DNA from: Medicago truncatula
Taxonomy: Eukaryota > Streptophyta > Magnoliopsida > Fabales > Fabaceae
DNA length: 64,000 nt
Assembly (NCBI RefSeq): GCF_003473485.1
Contig: NC_053046.1
Location: forward strand, 40,757,832 to 40,821,831
Direction of reading: 5' to 3'
This document shows positions 33,486-44,891 of the stretch, piece after piece; position 1 is the first letter of the stretch, and every line of letters begins with the position of its first letter. The position numbers were made by a program, and so were the translations under genes. A model generated the notes under the pieces. It was not told where the DNA came from. It did no database searches and saw only the letters and a list, made by a program, of their open reading frames with translations.

Positions 33486-35506
33486 CAGTAACGCTCTAGT
33501 CGTTGTTTTATTTATTAAAATTTATTTGGAGTATATTATATGATTTTAATTAATAATTGGTGATTTATGTGGTGTGGTATATTTTATTATATAGTTTATT
33601 TTATAATAATTGGATTAAGTGAGAAATTATTATTATTTTGAAGTTTGGGGAATTAATAGAATTTAATAGAATTAGGAGGGAGTAAAGTGAAATAAAGGAA
33701 AGTTGAGAAGGAAGTTAAGAAAGAAAGAAAAGAGTCAAAAACATTCTTACGTGAAACTGTCAGTTTTGGGAGAAAGGGAGAGAAGAGCAAGTAGAGCCAA
33801 GAACCATTGTTTGTTGTGCATTTCTTCTGCAATTTTAAGGTAAGGGTGAGGTTTGCTTCAGTATTATAGACATTAATTTCTGATTTTAAGTTTAACAGAG
33901 TTTTTGGTGAGAATTAGGGATTATGGGTTTTGTGATGAAATGATGATTTTGGGGGTAGAGATTGTTGTTATGATGTTAGAAATAGGTTCTAAGTGTATAC
34001 AGCAAGTTAATTCTTATCTGTAAACTGATTTGGGGAGTGAATTGAAGAAAAATGGGATTTTGGGGAAAAACCTGTTTTCTGTCTGTACAGAAGTTCATCG
34101 CTCGCCTCGCGAGTAGCTTGTGCTCGCCAAGGCGAGTGAGCAACTTCATAGCTCGCCTCGCGAGCAGACCAACTCGCCGTGGCGAGTAACCCAGTATAAA
34201 ACTTGATTTTTAAATTGTTGTTATAAGATGTTTTTGGGATAGTTTAATGTACCTAAATGATTTTAGAGAGGACTAGAGCAAGTTTTAGATTAAAAAGATG
34301 AATAGGGAGCTTAGAATTGAAGTTTGAGTGAGAAAAATGTCAAAACTCCCGAGAGCACCATATTTTCACTCGCCTCGAGTTCGCCTTGAACTCGCCATGG
34401 CGAGCAACCCGTTTTGTGAGTTCGCCATAGCGAGCAGATGTGCTCGCGAGGCGAGTTGCCCAGTTTTTGTATGCTGATTGTACTTATATGAATGGTGATG
34501 ATTGATGTTGTTGTTGAGCGTAATTGTGATTAATTGTGCATCTTTCTGGATTGCTGGATTACTAGTTGTTGATGTTGTTGATGGCTGTAATGTATGTTAT
34601 ATTTATTAAATCATACATGTTGAATAAATTCGGAGTCATATGAGAATGTATGCATGGTCAAGTTGTATGTAGATATACACAAGTGAGTCCATAACATATG
34701 CATAAACAGCGGGAGGACTCATGTCCTGGAGCACTAGTTGTTCACAGCGGTGAGGACTTCGATCATGATGAATGCTTTAACCATTCAAAAGCGGTGAGAG
34801 CTTCGGTCCTGTTTGGTACCACATGCATAATTGCATTTATTAAGGGGTCTTAGTGGTGTCGTCATGTCATGCATGAGTCTTTGTTGTTGGTTGTAATTGT
34901 TATAATGATGATGATGATGTTGTTGTTGATGTATGTATATTTATACACCTATTATGATGAATTGATTTGAAGATAAGTTGTTGCTTTGTGAAATATATAT
35001 TTATATTTACAAGATGATGTATTGATGTTTAATAGGGTGTTAGATTCAATTGATGATTTTAATATCTATATTTTATTGTTGTGAATCTCACCCCTTCTGC
35101 TTGAAAATGTTGCCCTTCCTATGGGTAACTTGCAGGTGATCCTGAGTAGTCGGTGGTGGCTCAAGTGTCGTGTCTAGGGCTCTGATACGTGGGATGAGAT
35201 TTCTTATTGTTTTCTTTCCTATGTATCAATTTTTGGAACATGATGATGTGGCCCTATGATTGTTTAGATTTCTTTGATGAGGCTTTTATGCCAGGATAAT
35301 TTGATGGAGAATTTAACCGTTGTCATTGTTGTTTAAATGCAAATATTCCGCTGCAAGATTAATGATGTTTTGAAAGTTGTTTAATTAAATAGTTTCATAT
35401 GCTATATAAGAAATTTTGAAAATGTAGTGTAGCATGCCCGTTTGGTGCTTAACACTGATGATTTTATTTATACTTTGATATATTTGGGATATCGGGGTGT
35501 TACAAA
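33486..35506 (+). mobile_element. Probable solo LTR of a Ty3/gypsy-type retrotransposon
   Basis: About 2.0 kb, starting near AGTAACGCTCTAGTCGTTG and ending ATATCGGGGTGTTACA, where the ends form a short inverted TAACRCYC / GRGYGTTA. No gag or pol coding is present. The sequence contains a cluster of palindromes of the type CTCGCC..GGCGAG (34100-34460) and an abundant TTGTTGTTGA tract. The end TGTTACA and the reuse of the same 3' block in antisense at 32.3-32.7 kb indicate a repeated LTR family. I could not define a target-site duplication, so solo LTR is the preferred but not proven reading. Confidence 0.55.
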
Positions 35507-35879
35507 AAACATGCAACAAAGCATAAAAAACTGAGATAAAAACAAAAACGAAATTAAGAGAGAATTGAACTATAAAAGAAGAGAAGAAAGAGAGAAAGCA
35601 TTTTTACAAAAGGAATGAGAGAGAGAGTTTTCACGACCGCGGAATGACTTCGATTCCAACTTAGAGAGAGAGAGAGAGAGAGAGGCTTCTGACTTCGATT
35701 TTGACCGAAGCAAGAAGCTGGTTTTGGGTTTGGATTTATGACTTCGATTTTCATTGATGCAAGGAAGGTGGTTTGGATTTCAGTTTTGGGAGAAGGACGA
35801 TGGTTTAGTTTTCAGTTTTCTGACCAAAGGAATGGACGGTGGTATTGGTTCTGACTTTGAATCCCATTAGATTGATAGG

Positions 35880-36000
35880 GTTGATACACAGTGAGCTATC
35901 ACGATTTTAGTAAGTGTTACACATTTAGTAAAATCGTGGTGTCATTATGATTTTGCCCAACTTATCAACCATCCAAACATTCAATCAGTTGCTGAAAGAA
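35880..36000. mobile_element. Short repeat related to the insertion after GST copy 2
   Basis: CACGATTTTAGTAAGTGTTACA and the inverted AAAATCGTGGTGTCATTATG form a hairpin-like pair. The same composition (CGCGATTTTGATAAATGTTAC ... AAAATTGTGGTAACATTGTG) occurs at 38140-38290. Probably a MITE family with two copies in this window. Confidence 0.5.
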
Positions 36001-36124
36001 TTTTACTATCTTATGAGACGTATCCGTGGTGTACATTGACATGTATGAAGTGGTTGACTACGACATATATTTTGAAAGTTTGCAAGGAAAAAGTAAGACC
36101 ATGAAAAGCAAAAATTCAATTTTT

Positions 36125-36205
36125 TTTATAGTGATCGAGGTTTGAACTCCAAACATTGCATATATTATGCATTGTCCATATCAACTGAGCTAAGCTCACG
36201 AGAAC
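36125..36205 (-). mobile_element. tRNA-derived SINE-like element
   Basis: On the minus strand GTGAGCTTAGCTCAGTTGAT supplies a box A (TAGCTCAGTTG). GGAGTTCAAACCTCGATCAC, about 35 bp further, supplies a box B. The head, with GACAATGCATAATATATGCA between the boxes, is like legume SINE heads I know. It lacks a proper tRNA acceptor stem, so it is not a functional tRNA gene. Confidence 0.6.
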
Positions 36206-36800
36206 AAAAATTCAATCCTTTAAAATTATTGTTATAATATATGAATTAAATTATACATAGATACAGATGGATGAGAGAAAGCTGTTAAATGCGTGAAAGG
36301 GTTCGTATTCTTTTTTAGTAAGAGTTACTTTTTTTTTCTTGTTCTTAGCTAATTTTTGTTTTTTTATTCGGAAGGTTGGAAATATGTAAAATAAAATTAA
36401 TAATGAATTTAATTAAAGTAATAAATCAAAAAATAATAATTAAATTATAAATTAAATACATCAGTTATTCAATAAACTTAAAAATTAAATATAAAATCCT
36501 TATATCAATGATGACAACAAAATGTGAACTCGTTTTAGGTGGCGGCCAACTCCATTAATTATATTACTCTCACCAACTAGCAAGTTAAATTGATACTTTA
36601 TAGGGAAAGTAACATGGGCTTACAGCCAGGATCAGGAGGACTACCCTTCAACCTCAGTTTTGTTTGTTTGTGTTGGCTATATATATTTTCAGATGAAGAG
36701 TAGAGACTCTATAAGAATGAAGTGAACTACCCACCCAAGAGTGTTAACAATCCCCCTTCTATCTTATTGAAGCATTTATTTTTTCAAAAGAAACCAAAAC

Positions 36801-38115
36801 ATGGTAGTGAAGGTTTATGGTCCCCATTGTGCCTCAGCCAAACGTGTGTTGGTTTGTCTTGTTGAGAAGGAAATAGAATTTGAGGTTGTCCCTATTAATG
36901 TCTTGAAGGGTGAACACAAGGATCCTGAGTACCTCAAATTACAGGTTCATGTTTGTTAACTAGGAATTAAAGTTTATTTATTTGAATCTTCATTTTCTAA
37001 CACTCATGTACTTTGTTCATAATCTGCAGCCATTTGGAAATGTTCCTGTTATTAAAGATGGAGACTATACCCTTTATGGTTAAACATCTTGACCCCATGT
37101 CATGCTTTTCTAGTTCTTGTTTTTACACCTTTTGTTCCTTACCTTAAAATTCATGTTTGGTATATTGTAGATTTGTTAAAATAACTTGATCCACCATTTT
37201 ACAAAATTAACATGGTTCACCAGGATTCTTGGAATCAATCGTAATATCAAACATATGCTAAATTAGTTTAATTTTAGAGTAAAGATACAAGTTTGACATC
37301 AAATTTAATCTATAAAAATAAAAACAACTTTTAATTTCTAAAATATATAAACCGTAATGACTTAGATCCCTTACCGGACAAAATTGGAGATAGATCAATG
37401 TTCACATAGGAACTAAATTGTTTTCAACTTATTTTTTGGAAAGATTAAAGTTTACTTTTATTCTTCTTATAGAATAAATTTTGAGTACTACATAATTTTT
37501 TCAAGGATCACAATGGTTCCTCACCCTTAGTTTTAATACAACAAGAATACATAAACATTTAATATACATTATGAGCTAATCATAAATCATTATTGCATGC
37601 CTACTGAATCTTATACTATTACCTTGCTGATTTTTATGTTTTCATCTATTTGTGCAGAATCTAGGGCAATAATGAGATATTATGCAGAAAAATATAGATC
37701 TCAAGGGGTTGAGTTGCTAGGAAAGACAATAGAAGAAAAGGGTCTTGTGGAACAATGGTTAGAAGTTGAAGCACACAACTTTAACCCACCAGCTTACAAC
37801 TTGGTCATTCATGTTTTGTTTCCTTCACTACTGGTTGACGGCACTCCAGATCCAAAGGTAATTGAAGAGAGTGAAGCAAAGTTGGTGAAGGTGTTGAACA
37901 TTTATGAAGAGAGACTATCAAAGAACAAGTATTTGGCTGGTGATTTTTTCAGCCTTGCTGATATAAGTCACCTTCCATTTACTGATTATATTGTTAACAA
38001 TATGGGGAAAGATTATTTGATTAAGGAGAGGAAAAATGTTAGTGCTTGGTGGGATGATATAAGTAGTAGACCATCATGGAACAAAATTCTTGAGTCATAT
38101 AGACCTCCGGTTTAA
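36801..38115 (+). CDS. Phi-class glutathione S-transferase, copy 2
   Basis: Three exons, 36801-36944, 37030-37078 and 37658-38115, with the same phases and exon sizes as copy 1; 216 residues. Catalytic-Ser region GPHCASAKRV, VPVIKDGD, ESRAI and LADISHLPF are all present. It is a direct paralog of the gene at 26361, in the same orientation 10.4 kb away. Intron 2 is 579 bp instead of 194 bp, so about 385 bp of AT-rich DNA was gained here or lost in copy 1. A short repeat of about 150 bp (38140-38290) sits in the 3' UTR and is absent from the same place in copy 1. Substitutions that distinguish it include HNFNPPAYNLVIHVLFPSL and KERKNVSAWWDD. Role as for copy 1: glutathione conjugation in the cytosol. 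Confidence 0.93.
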
Positions 38116-38290
38116 GTCTATGTTTGGATTGACGATCAGATTGACAAAATTACTATGAATCACCGCGATTTTGATAAATGTTACAATTTAAAACTTCTAC
38201 AAAATTGTGGTAACATTGTGATTTTGCTAGCTAAAATGGTTGTCCATCCCAACATACACTTGGTTGCTCGAAGAAAGTCACTTTAAGGGA

Positions 38291-39690
38291 AAGTGCATGG
38301 AATTAGTGTTATCAATATCATGTTGGTAAAGAATAAAATGATTTTACTAAGTTTAAGGGAAGTGAGGGATTTATGGAGTGAGTGGGTTATTGTCCACCAT
38401 TCGTTACTTCTCTCCTTTTATTTTTAGTTATGTTGAAGAATTTGGGTGTGCTCATGTTTTTTGCTCACATTTTGTGATCACTCTTTTTATTTTATATGAA
38501 TCAATAAAATTATATATGTGGAACATTACAACTTAAAAATAATATTAGACCATTCTACGTGGTTCATTCATTCTTAAAAAAAAAAAAAAAAAAAAAAAAC
38601 ACCAAACTGACCTAAGATCTATGCATGGAAATTTTCAAGGGTTGTAAATACAGATAAAATACATAAATCTACATAAATTGATCACCAACTCATAATATTT
38701 TCCGTCAAAAAAAAAAAAACCAACTCATAATATTTCTTTTCAATACAAAATTAATTACATTTTTTAATATGTATGAAATGATCAAATATCATATAATTTG
38801 AGATGAAAAGAGTAATACTAATTTCATTTTAAAAAAGAGACTAATACTGAAATTCTCTCTTCAACTTCATTAATTTGTTAATGGCAATAGTTGAATTTAA
38901 TTCGTTATTCCGTGCAATATGAAGGATAATATTGTAAGTGCAACTGTCACAATAATTTAAAACCATCATCAATATATGTGCTGATTTGTTGGCTTATTTT
39001 ATTTGAGTCACAACTGATCTTCTTCTACTACATGATAATGAGAATCCAAAGAACATCGATGTCTTTTTAGTCTTTCTTTAGCATTTTTTAGTCTATATCT
39101 ATAATTTAATATATACGATAAGAACAATGTGTTGGTATAATAATTTGAGTGTTGGTATAATAATTTGAGTTTTAAATGAAAAAGGTAAGAAAGCAATAAC
39201 AAGAGTTTGATTCTAAGTTATAAAAAAAGAACTCACATGCAGCAGACACGCATAGTATATTTTGTTATTAGTAGGAATCAAATTCAGTATTCTAATATTT
39301 ACGGACTCACACATCATGTCTAAAAAACACTCATATCATATGTAAACATGTACACCAATAAACTATATTAGACCTCAAGGTATGCACCATTATAAACATG
39401 ACTAAAAGTCCGTTCAAGTGCATATTTTGATTTCATTTTTAGAGGAGTCAAAATTGATATTAATTTTGTTATTTGGGATTGAAATCTTGATAAGGAATAT
39501 TATACACTCTCAGTGGTGTGTATGCTATCAAACACTTCAACACTCTTTTTAGTATAAGCTTAAAAGCTACGTGAATGGATGTGGATGACGAAATATGGGA
39601 CGGAGACGACGGTAAGGAAGGGGTGACCGGGTGTTATACCTACAAATACTTTGATACTCAAATATGCACTTAATCAAGCCCATAAATTAC
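38291..39690. other. Intergenic DNA after GST copy 2
   Basis: GST 3' flank, then AT-rich DNA with an A run of about 25 (38576-38600). A 20-bp direct repeat GTGTTGGTATAATAATTTGA is duplicated at 39130-39170. No gene is seen. Confidence 0.45.
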
Positions 39691-40370
39691 GTTTTGAAGT
39701 CGAAAGAGTAGTTATTGTGATTATTTTTCTTATTGATTAAGTTTAGGGATAAATATTCTTCTGGTGCTTACAAAATTTGTGATAATTCGTTTAATCATTA
39801 TGCTATATTGACCGGGGGTTCAAAAGTGAAGCGCTCTTTTTTTCATTTAATTTGGTTTACATGTGTGTGAGTTATATGGCAAGAGCGAAATGACAGGGTT
39901 TTTAATCATACGGAGAAATTGATGTCTCAACTGCTTGATAAGGTTAAATATTTATCTTTGTGGTGGCTGAAGCATAAGGTCGCAAATGTTTCTCTTGAGT
40001 TTGCTGGTTGGTGGCAGCGCCCCCTTTGATTGTCTGGGTGTTGTTTAATTGTATTGTTTTGTTTCTTTTTTATCCGTGCTCTAAATCTTTAATGTGTATT
40101 GGGTTTTTTTATGTGTATTTGAATTCTTTGCTTGAAGCATAAGACTGCAAATGTTTCTCTTGAGTTTGTTGGTCGGTGGCAACGCCTCTTTGATTGTCAG
40201 AGTGTTAATTAATTGTATTGTTTTGTTTTTTATCAGTGCTCTAATCATTAATGGGTGTTGGTTTTTTGTTTTATGTATTTGAACTCTTTACTTTTTCTCG
40301 GTACACCTTGTGCTGAGAATGTGACTTTTCGTGGTATTTTTGACTTGTTAAAAAAAAATCTTCGCTTTTA
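39690..40370 (+). mobile_element. 3' end of a LINE (non-LTR retrotransposon)
   Basis: A broken frame reads FHLIWFTCV, a stop where Trp is expected, then VIWQERNDRVFNH, KVKYLSLWWLKHK and FAGWWQRPL. This is the C-terminal tail of the reverse-transcriptase ORF2 of plant LINEs (VIWKERN.R.F motif). The tail is followed by the usual T/G-rich 3' UTR ending in an A run near 40350-40358. A segment of about 150 bp (GAAGCATAAG.TGCAAATGTTTCTCTTGAGTTTG) is present twice in tandem, near 39969 and 40134. It is 5'-truncated and inactive. Confidence 0.75.
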
Positions 40371-40575
40371 GAAATTAAATAGAAGGACTATAAACACTTA
40401 TTTATTGATTTTTTTATTTTTTTTATGAAAGTATGAACTAAAATTTAATGAAACTTATACGAGGACTAAACATAATAGTTGTAATTTATTAGTATTAAAA
40501 ATAAATTTAAATTTAAATATATTTTAATTTTTCTTTTTACTTAGTCCCTTTGTGAAAAATCATATAACTTCACTA

Positions 40576-41028
40576 CCACTCCCTCGATTTCTTTTTAACT
40601 GTCGTTTTGGTATTTTAAAGATACGATTTGTCAATTATATCCTTTGTTAATTACTCTTATCTTTTTCAACAAAACTAATTAATGCTATATATTTGAAAAA
40701 TTAAAGTTTGTTTGTTTTTTTTTAAACAAAGTTTGTTTCTTATTATCTTCAAATTTAAACAAAATTGTGTTACCTATAATGATGGTTCTATGGAGAGTTA
40801 AAATTCTATAAATAAGATAAATAGTAATTGTTAAAAATTTGAAGTGCAAAGTAAAAGAACAGATTTGAGTGAAGAAAAAAAAAATGCAAGAGAAAAAGAG
40901 ACAGTAACTAACCATGGTTTGTTAAAAAAGAAAAATAACATATTAAATTTATTAGGAAGAGAAAGTGTGTGGAAAAAAAGAATTTATTATTGAATTTAAA
41001 CGACACTTAAAAAGGAGCGTAGTGAGTG
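40576..41028. mobile_element. MITE inserted in duplication copy A
   Basis: Ends CACTCCCTCGATTTCTTTTT and, inverted, CACTCACTACGCTCCTTTTT; inner arm TTTTAAAGATACGATTTGTC as in the 10580-11690 element. The sequence is flanked by TA(C) on each side. It is missing from the equivalent position in copy B (between about 52095 and 52105). Non-coding. Confidence 0.75.
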
Positions 41029-42208
41029 TACGAATGCAACTTATTTGACTCCTACAAATATTGATATGCAAGAACATAAGTTTGAATATGATATCATTTC
41101 TCCACACTTCAAAATATAAGTTTTATTTTTTAACTGGGTATCATCAACGTGCAATTGCAGAGACTAATAATTTGAATTTTGTAGAACTCAAATGAGCGAC
41201 AAATTCTCCCTATAAGTATTAACGTTGTTGCAAGTTCAAGACTGAATTTGAACCGAAAACCTTAGTTAAGTTAAAAGAGACTCGAGTGTGTAATTACTAG
41301 GTATGTAAAAAAAAAAAATAGTTAAAAGAGATTAAAATCGAGTTCCCTGCCCTCCAAAAACGTGTAAACCAAACATCTTCTTAAATCTTAAATTTAAATA
41401 ATCTCCTTTTTCCCGTCATTTCCCTCCAACCAATTCCCACGCACCAACCAAAAAACCATAAAATAAATACCCTTTATTTTTCCCTCACTAAATCTGATCG
41501 CACGCTTTCCTCCGCCGCTGGTAATACTACTCTGATCACACTCTTTCGTACCTCACTCGTAAATCCTTTTTCTCTTTATTATTATTATTCCATGATTTTC
41601 AAGCATTTTCTTTCTTATTGTTCCGACTTGCGTTGTGTCTCCATTTTAGAGGAACCTACTTCTGACCTAATACTATCATTTTGTTATTCTTTTTGTTCAA
41701 AATTATTATAATTAAATGGTTAAATTAATATCATGTTTGTGGATAAATTAAATGGTTAGTCAAATAAATGGTCCTTATAAATATTCATAATTTTGTTTTT
41801 AATCTCTAAAAAAATCACACTTTTTAATCTCCGTAAAAGTCTGTTAACATTTTTAGTCCTTATACAATTTTCCACCAGCATTTTCGATCGCTGAAGAAGT
41901 TACAAGATTAAAAAGTGCGATGTTTTTGTAAGGATTAGAAATAAAATTCTGGATATTTATAGCGTCCGTTTACTTAAATTAACCATAAAATAAAACTGTG
42001 ACAATTGCTCCAATTTCAGTAATAAGGCATGTAGTGAATGTGAAAATTGTTCTTTGTATTGGTTTGGATACAATTCTCAGGAAACTTGATATGTGTTTAA
42101 AGATTTTTATTTTGATTGTAATGATGTATGTGTTGATATATTTACTCTCTTTTCTATGTAAATTTTCAATAATATAATGTAGTAAAACATTAATGCAGAC
42201 TTTCAAAT

Positions 42209-42478
42209 ATGATGACTAGCTTGTTTAGTTCAAATAAAAAGCGTGGTAGAAATGATGATGATGATGAAGAAGAGCGAAAGCAGAATCAAAGGCCAATCTT
42301 CCATTGTACGCGTATGAATAAGATTATTATTGCTGCGTTGATAGGCATCTATTACCTGTACCTTTTAGAAGAAGAAAGTGACAGTGAAAGTGAAGACAGT
42401 GATAGTGATACAGATACTGATATTGATACGGAAACTGAAAGTACTGGAAGGACAAATGAAGTTCCTGATGATCAATAG
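42209..42478 (+). CDS. Small acidic single-pass transmembrane protein, copy A
   Basis: 89 residues, intact. Order: MMTSLFSSNKKRGRNDDDDE (basic patch then acidic), EERKQNQRPIFHCTRMNK, a hydrophobic stretch of about 16 residues (IIIAALIGIYYLYLL), then an alternating acidic and Ser/Thr tail of about 28 residues (EESDSESEDSDSDTDTD...), ending GRTNEVPDDQ. The tail looks like a casein-kinase-2-type substrate. I do not recognise the family. The ATG lies 15 bases after a 3' splice site (TAATGCAG), and a conserved non-coding exon ends near 41558 (CACTC/GTAAAT), so there is a 5' UTR intron of about 640 bp. The nearest downstream gene is TNL A, same strand, 2.4 kb away. The start could also be the second Met. 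Topology and localisation are predicted only from hydrophobicity. Confidence 0.7.
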   Translation: MMTSLFSSNKKRGRNDDDDEEERKQNQRPIFHCTRMNKIIIAALIGIYYLYLLEEESDSESEDSDSDTDTDIDTETESTGRTNEVPDDQ

Positions 42479-43500
42479 AAAAGGAAACAGCTGCAATTTT
42501 GTTAGTACAAAAGGGATGATTCGGAAACTTGAGCTTTATGCTCTCATAAGTTAAATTGCTTGTGAATTTTGAGAGCCATGTTACAATGTGACTAATAGAT
42601 AAGAAAAATGACATGCATTTTGGTTATTTTGAATTTTCAAGTTAACTAGGAAATTTATTATTGTTTTATGAAATTAGTAGTTTTGGATTATTGAACTAAA
42701 GTGCCATAAGAAACAATTTTTCCTCTTTGCTATGCACAGCTTTGATTTCTGTTTCTTCTGTTTTTCATGTTACCCTAAAGTCAGGTCTGTTGGTATTTGT
42801 TCTGCTCATGGAGGAGATTCAGTATTGATTTATTTAACCACCAACAGTGTGGAAATATAACTAGAAGTTTTTTCTTCTGTTAGACTGATGTTAGTATTTA
42901 TGTAAGTTCCTAACGTTCTAACTTAAGACTCTTTCAGTGTCACTAGCTCATCAACCAAGCTGCCTAGTTAAGGTGACAATATTGTTGGTTACTGCCTAGT
43001 CCCCAATTCTATCATCAAACATCCATTTGAATTTTCAAGTTAGTGAGGAAGTTTATTTTATTGTTGTATGAAAATAGTAGTTTTGTGCTGTGGCAATAGA
43101 AACAATTTTGTTTCTTTGCCGTGCACACCTTCATTTCTGTTTCTTCTGATTTTCATGTTACCTAGAGTCGGGTCTGTTAGTATTAGTGCTCAACAGCTAG
43201 GCTTGTTCTGCTAAGAGCTTTTTTTAGCATATGAGAATCCCCCGGACCCCAACTACCAATTGTGTGGGGATATAGCTAGAAGTTTTTTTTTGATAGACTA
43301 ATGTTAGTGGTTATGTTAGTTTTTAGGGTTCTAACCTTGAACATTCGACTTAACTTCTTTGGTGTTGCTTAGGTCATAAACCGAGCCACCTAGTTAAGGT
43401 GATATTATTGTTGTCTTGTCTTCAATTCTATCATCAAACACCTATTTGTTATTTAGCTTTGCCTAATGAAATGCTTAGGTTTTATGGTTAAAAAAAAAAA

Positions 43501-44891
43501 TCAGCTGTCATATTAAATCTGTTTGATTAGTTTTTTAAAAGGCATGATGTTATCTCCTAGTGTGTTTTACTTCTTTTCTGCTAATTACCTTTTGATGTTA
43601 TCGATCATTCTGATCTTTTTTTGGTAGTCTCACTTTTAGCAGCTAGTGTTTCAAAGGGAGTTTTGGGAAGAAAAAAATTTGTTGAGAAAAAATGGATTAA
43701 AAACACAAACTATTAATGTATTCAAAATATTGACCTGACAACATAATGTAGTGTGACACTCTCATCTCATGTGCCATTCATATAACAATAATGCTACTTA
43801 TCACGAAACTTTTTGTGCCGACAAAATCACGATGTATGGAAATAACAGAGTACCACTGCCTCCTTTCTCTTTAGCCGCACATGTATTTCAAATAAACAGC
43901 AGATCTGACGGTGGAAAGGCATTCGTGAAACACTCGGGATGATTTCTTCGTTGTAAATAGCAGCGCCCTTAATATAATTAATTGTTGCAATAACCACATG
44001 TTGGCCATGTCATTGCTTTTGCATGGGATCCCAAAAAACGCAGAACTCGATAAAACCTGTTATTTGTGTGAAACCAAAAAAATATGTAAAGATGAAAACT
44101 ATATTTTATTCTTGTAGTGATTGCATATCCAAATATAATATTGATGTACAGTATATCTGTAGATGAAAATTTGAACATAACTGATTGGAACAGCGTGATA
44201 ATGAGAATGCATGGAATATTGATGTATCCTTAATTGGAACAGCGTGATAATGAGAATGCATAGAATATTGATGTATCCTTAGCTGAAAATTTGAATTTCA
44301 CAGATCTCAGAACATGGTGGTTAGTTGTCTACTATTTTAAATTTTTAATTAGTTGAAAGAGTTGAAAAATAGCACATCAATAACTTAAGAAGTGGACTTT
44401 CTTTGTTCTACTTAATTTATTTGAGTTTCCTTTGAATTTTTAAAAGCAAAAAAAATAAAGAATAAAGCTCACGTTTTACCCACGTCATTATAATATATAA
44501 GCATGATCAAGATGCACAATTTTTAATCAAGTAATTGGGCTTAAGTGATTAATGAACTTCCCTCTAGAACGAATCGTTTGGAGAACTGAGTTCGATTGGA
44601 ACAATTTTTTGTTAGACTTTACTTACATATCTGCCGAATTACGGATTACTAAGGTCTCTTCTCCATTGAAACCGAAGAGTTAACACAAAAAAAAAAAAAA
44701 AAAAAACGCAATCTTCCAATTCATATTATCGTTGTTTTTAAAAGATATCATAATAATGGGTTTATACTACTGGTAGTATATATACACTACTAGCTTTGGT
44801 AACATTTGTATCCATAGATATACCTTTTTGTCAGGAGAAAAAAAAAATCTATACAAAAACTACTTCGGTGTTCTAATCCTTTCTGTTCAAT
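43501..44891 (+). promoter_or_regulatory. Upstream region of TNL A with a 49-bp tandem repeat
   Basis: A 49-bp unit ATTGGAACAGCGTGATAATG...GATGTATCCTTA is repeated head-to-tail at 44184-44232 and 44233-44281 with one or two differences. The related upstream region of TNL C has one such unit. Near 44525-44590, GGCTTAAGTGATTAATGAAC and GAGTTCGATTGG look like a SINE head (boxes A and B). The region also holds a long A run (44689-44706). The transcription start is probably within 100-200 bp of 44892. Confidence 0.5.

Larger units (their letters stand above)
40371..43500. repeat. Segmental duplication, copy A (acidic-protein gene block)
   Basis: This block is closely similar to 51900-53860. Shared landmarks in order: GAAACTTATAC.AGGACTAAAC, AATATTGATATGCAAGAACA, ATCGAGTTCCCT.CCCTCC, CGCGC/GCACGCTTTCCTCCGCCGCT, the acidic-protein exon, and AGGAAACAGCTGCAATTTTG. 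Copy A differs by the 450-bp MITE at 40576-41028 and by an extra tandem duplication of about 395 bp in the 3' part (42630-43020 and 43027-43440). The minus-strand block at 9230-10470 is a third, more diverged copy. Confidence 0.85.

Noticed and set aside
42209-42478. Acidic protein read as an expanded microsatellite only
   Set aside because: The tail is repetitive, but the non-repetitive N-terminus and the hydrophobic segment are retained in copies A and B, which pure microsatellite sequence would not explain.
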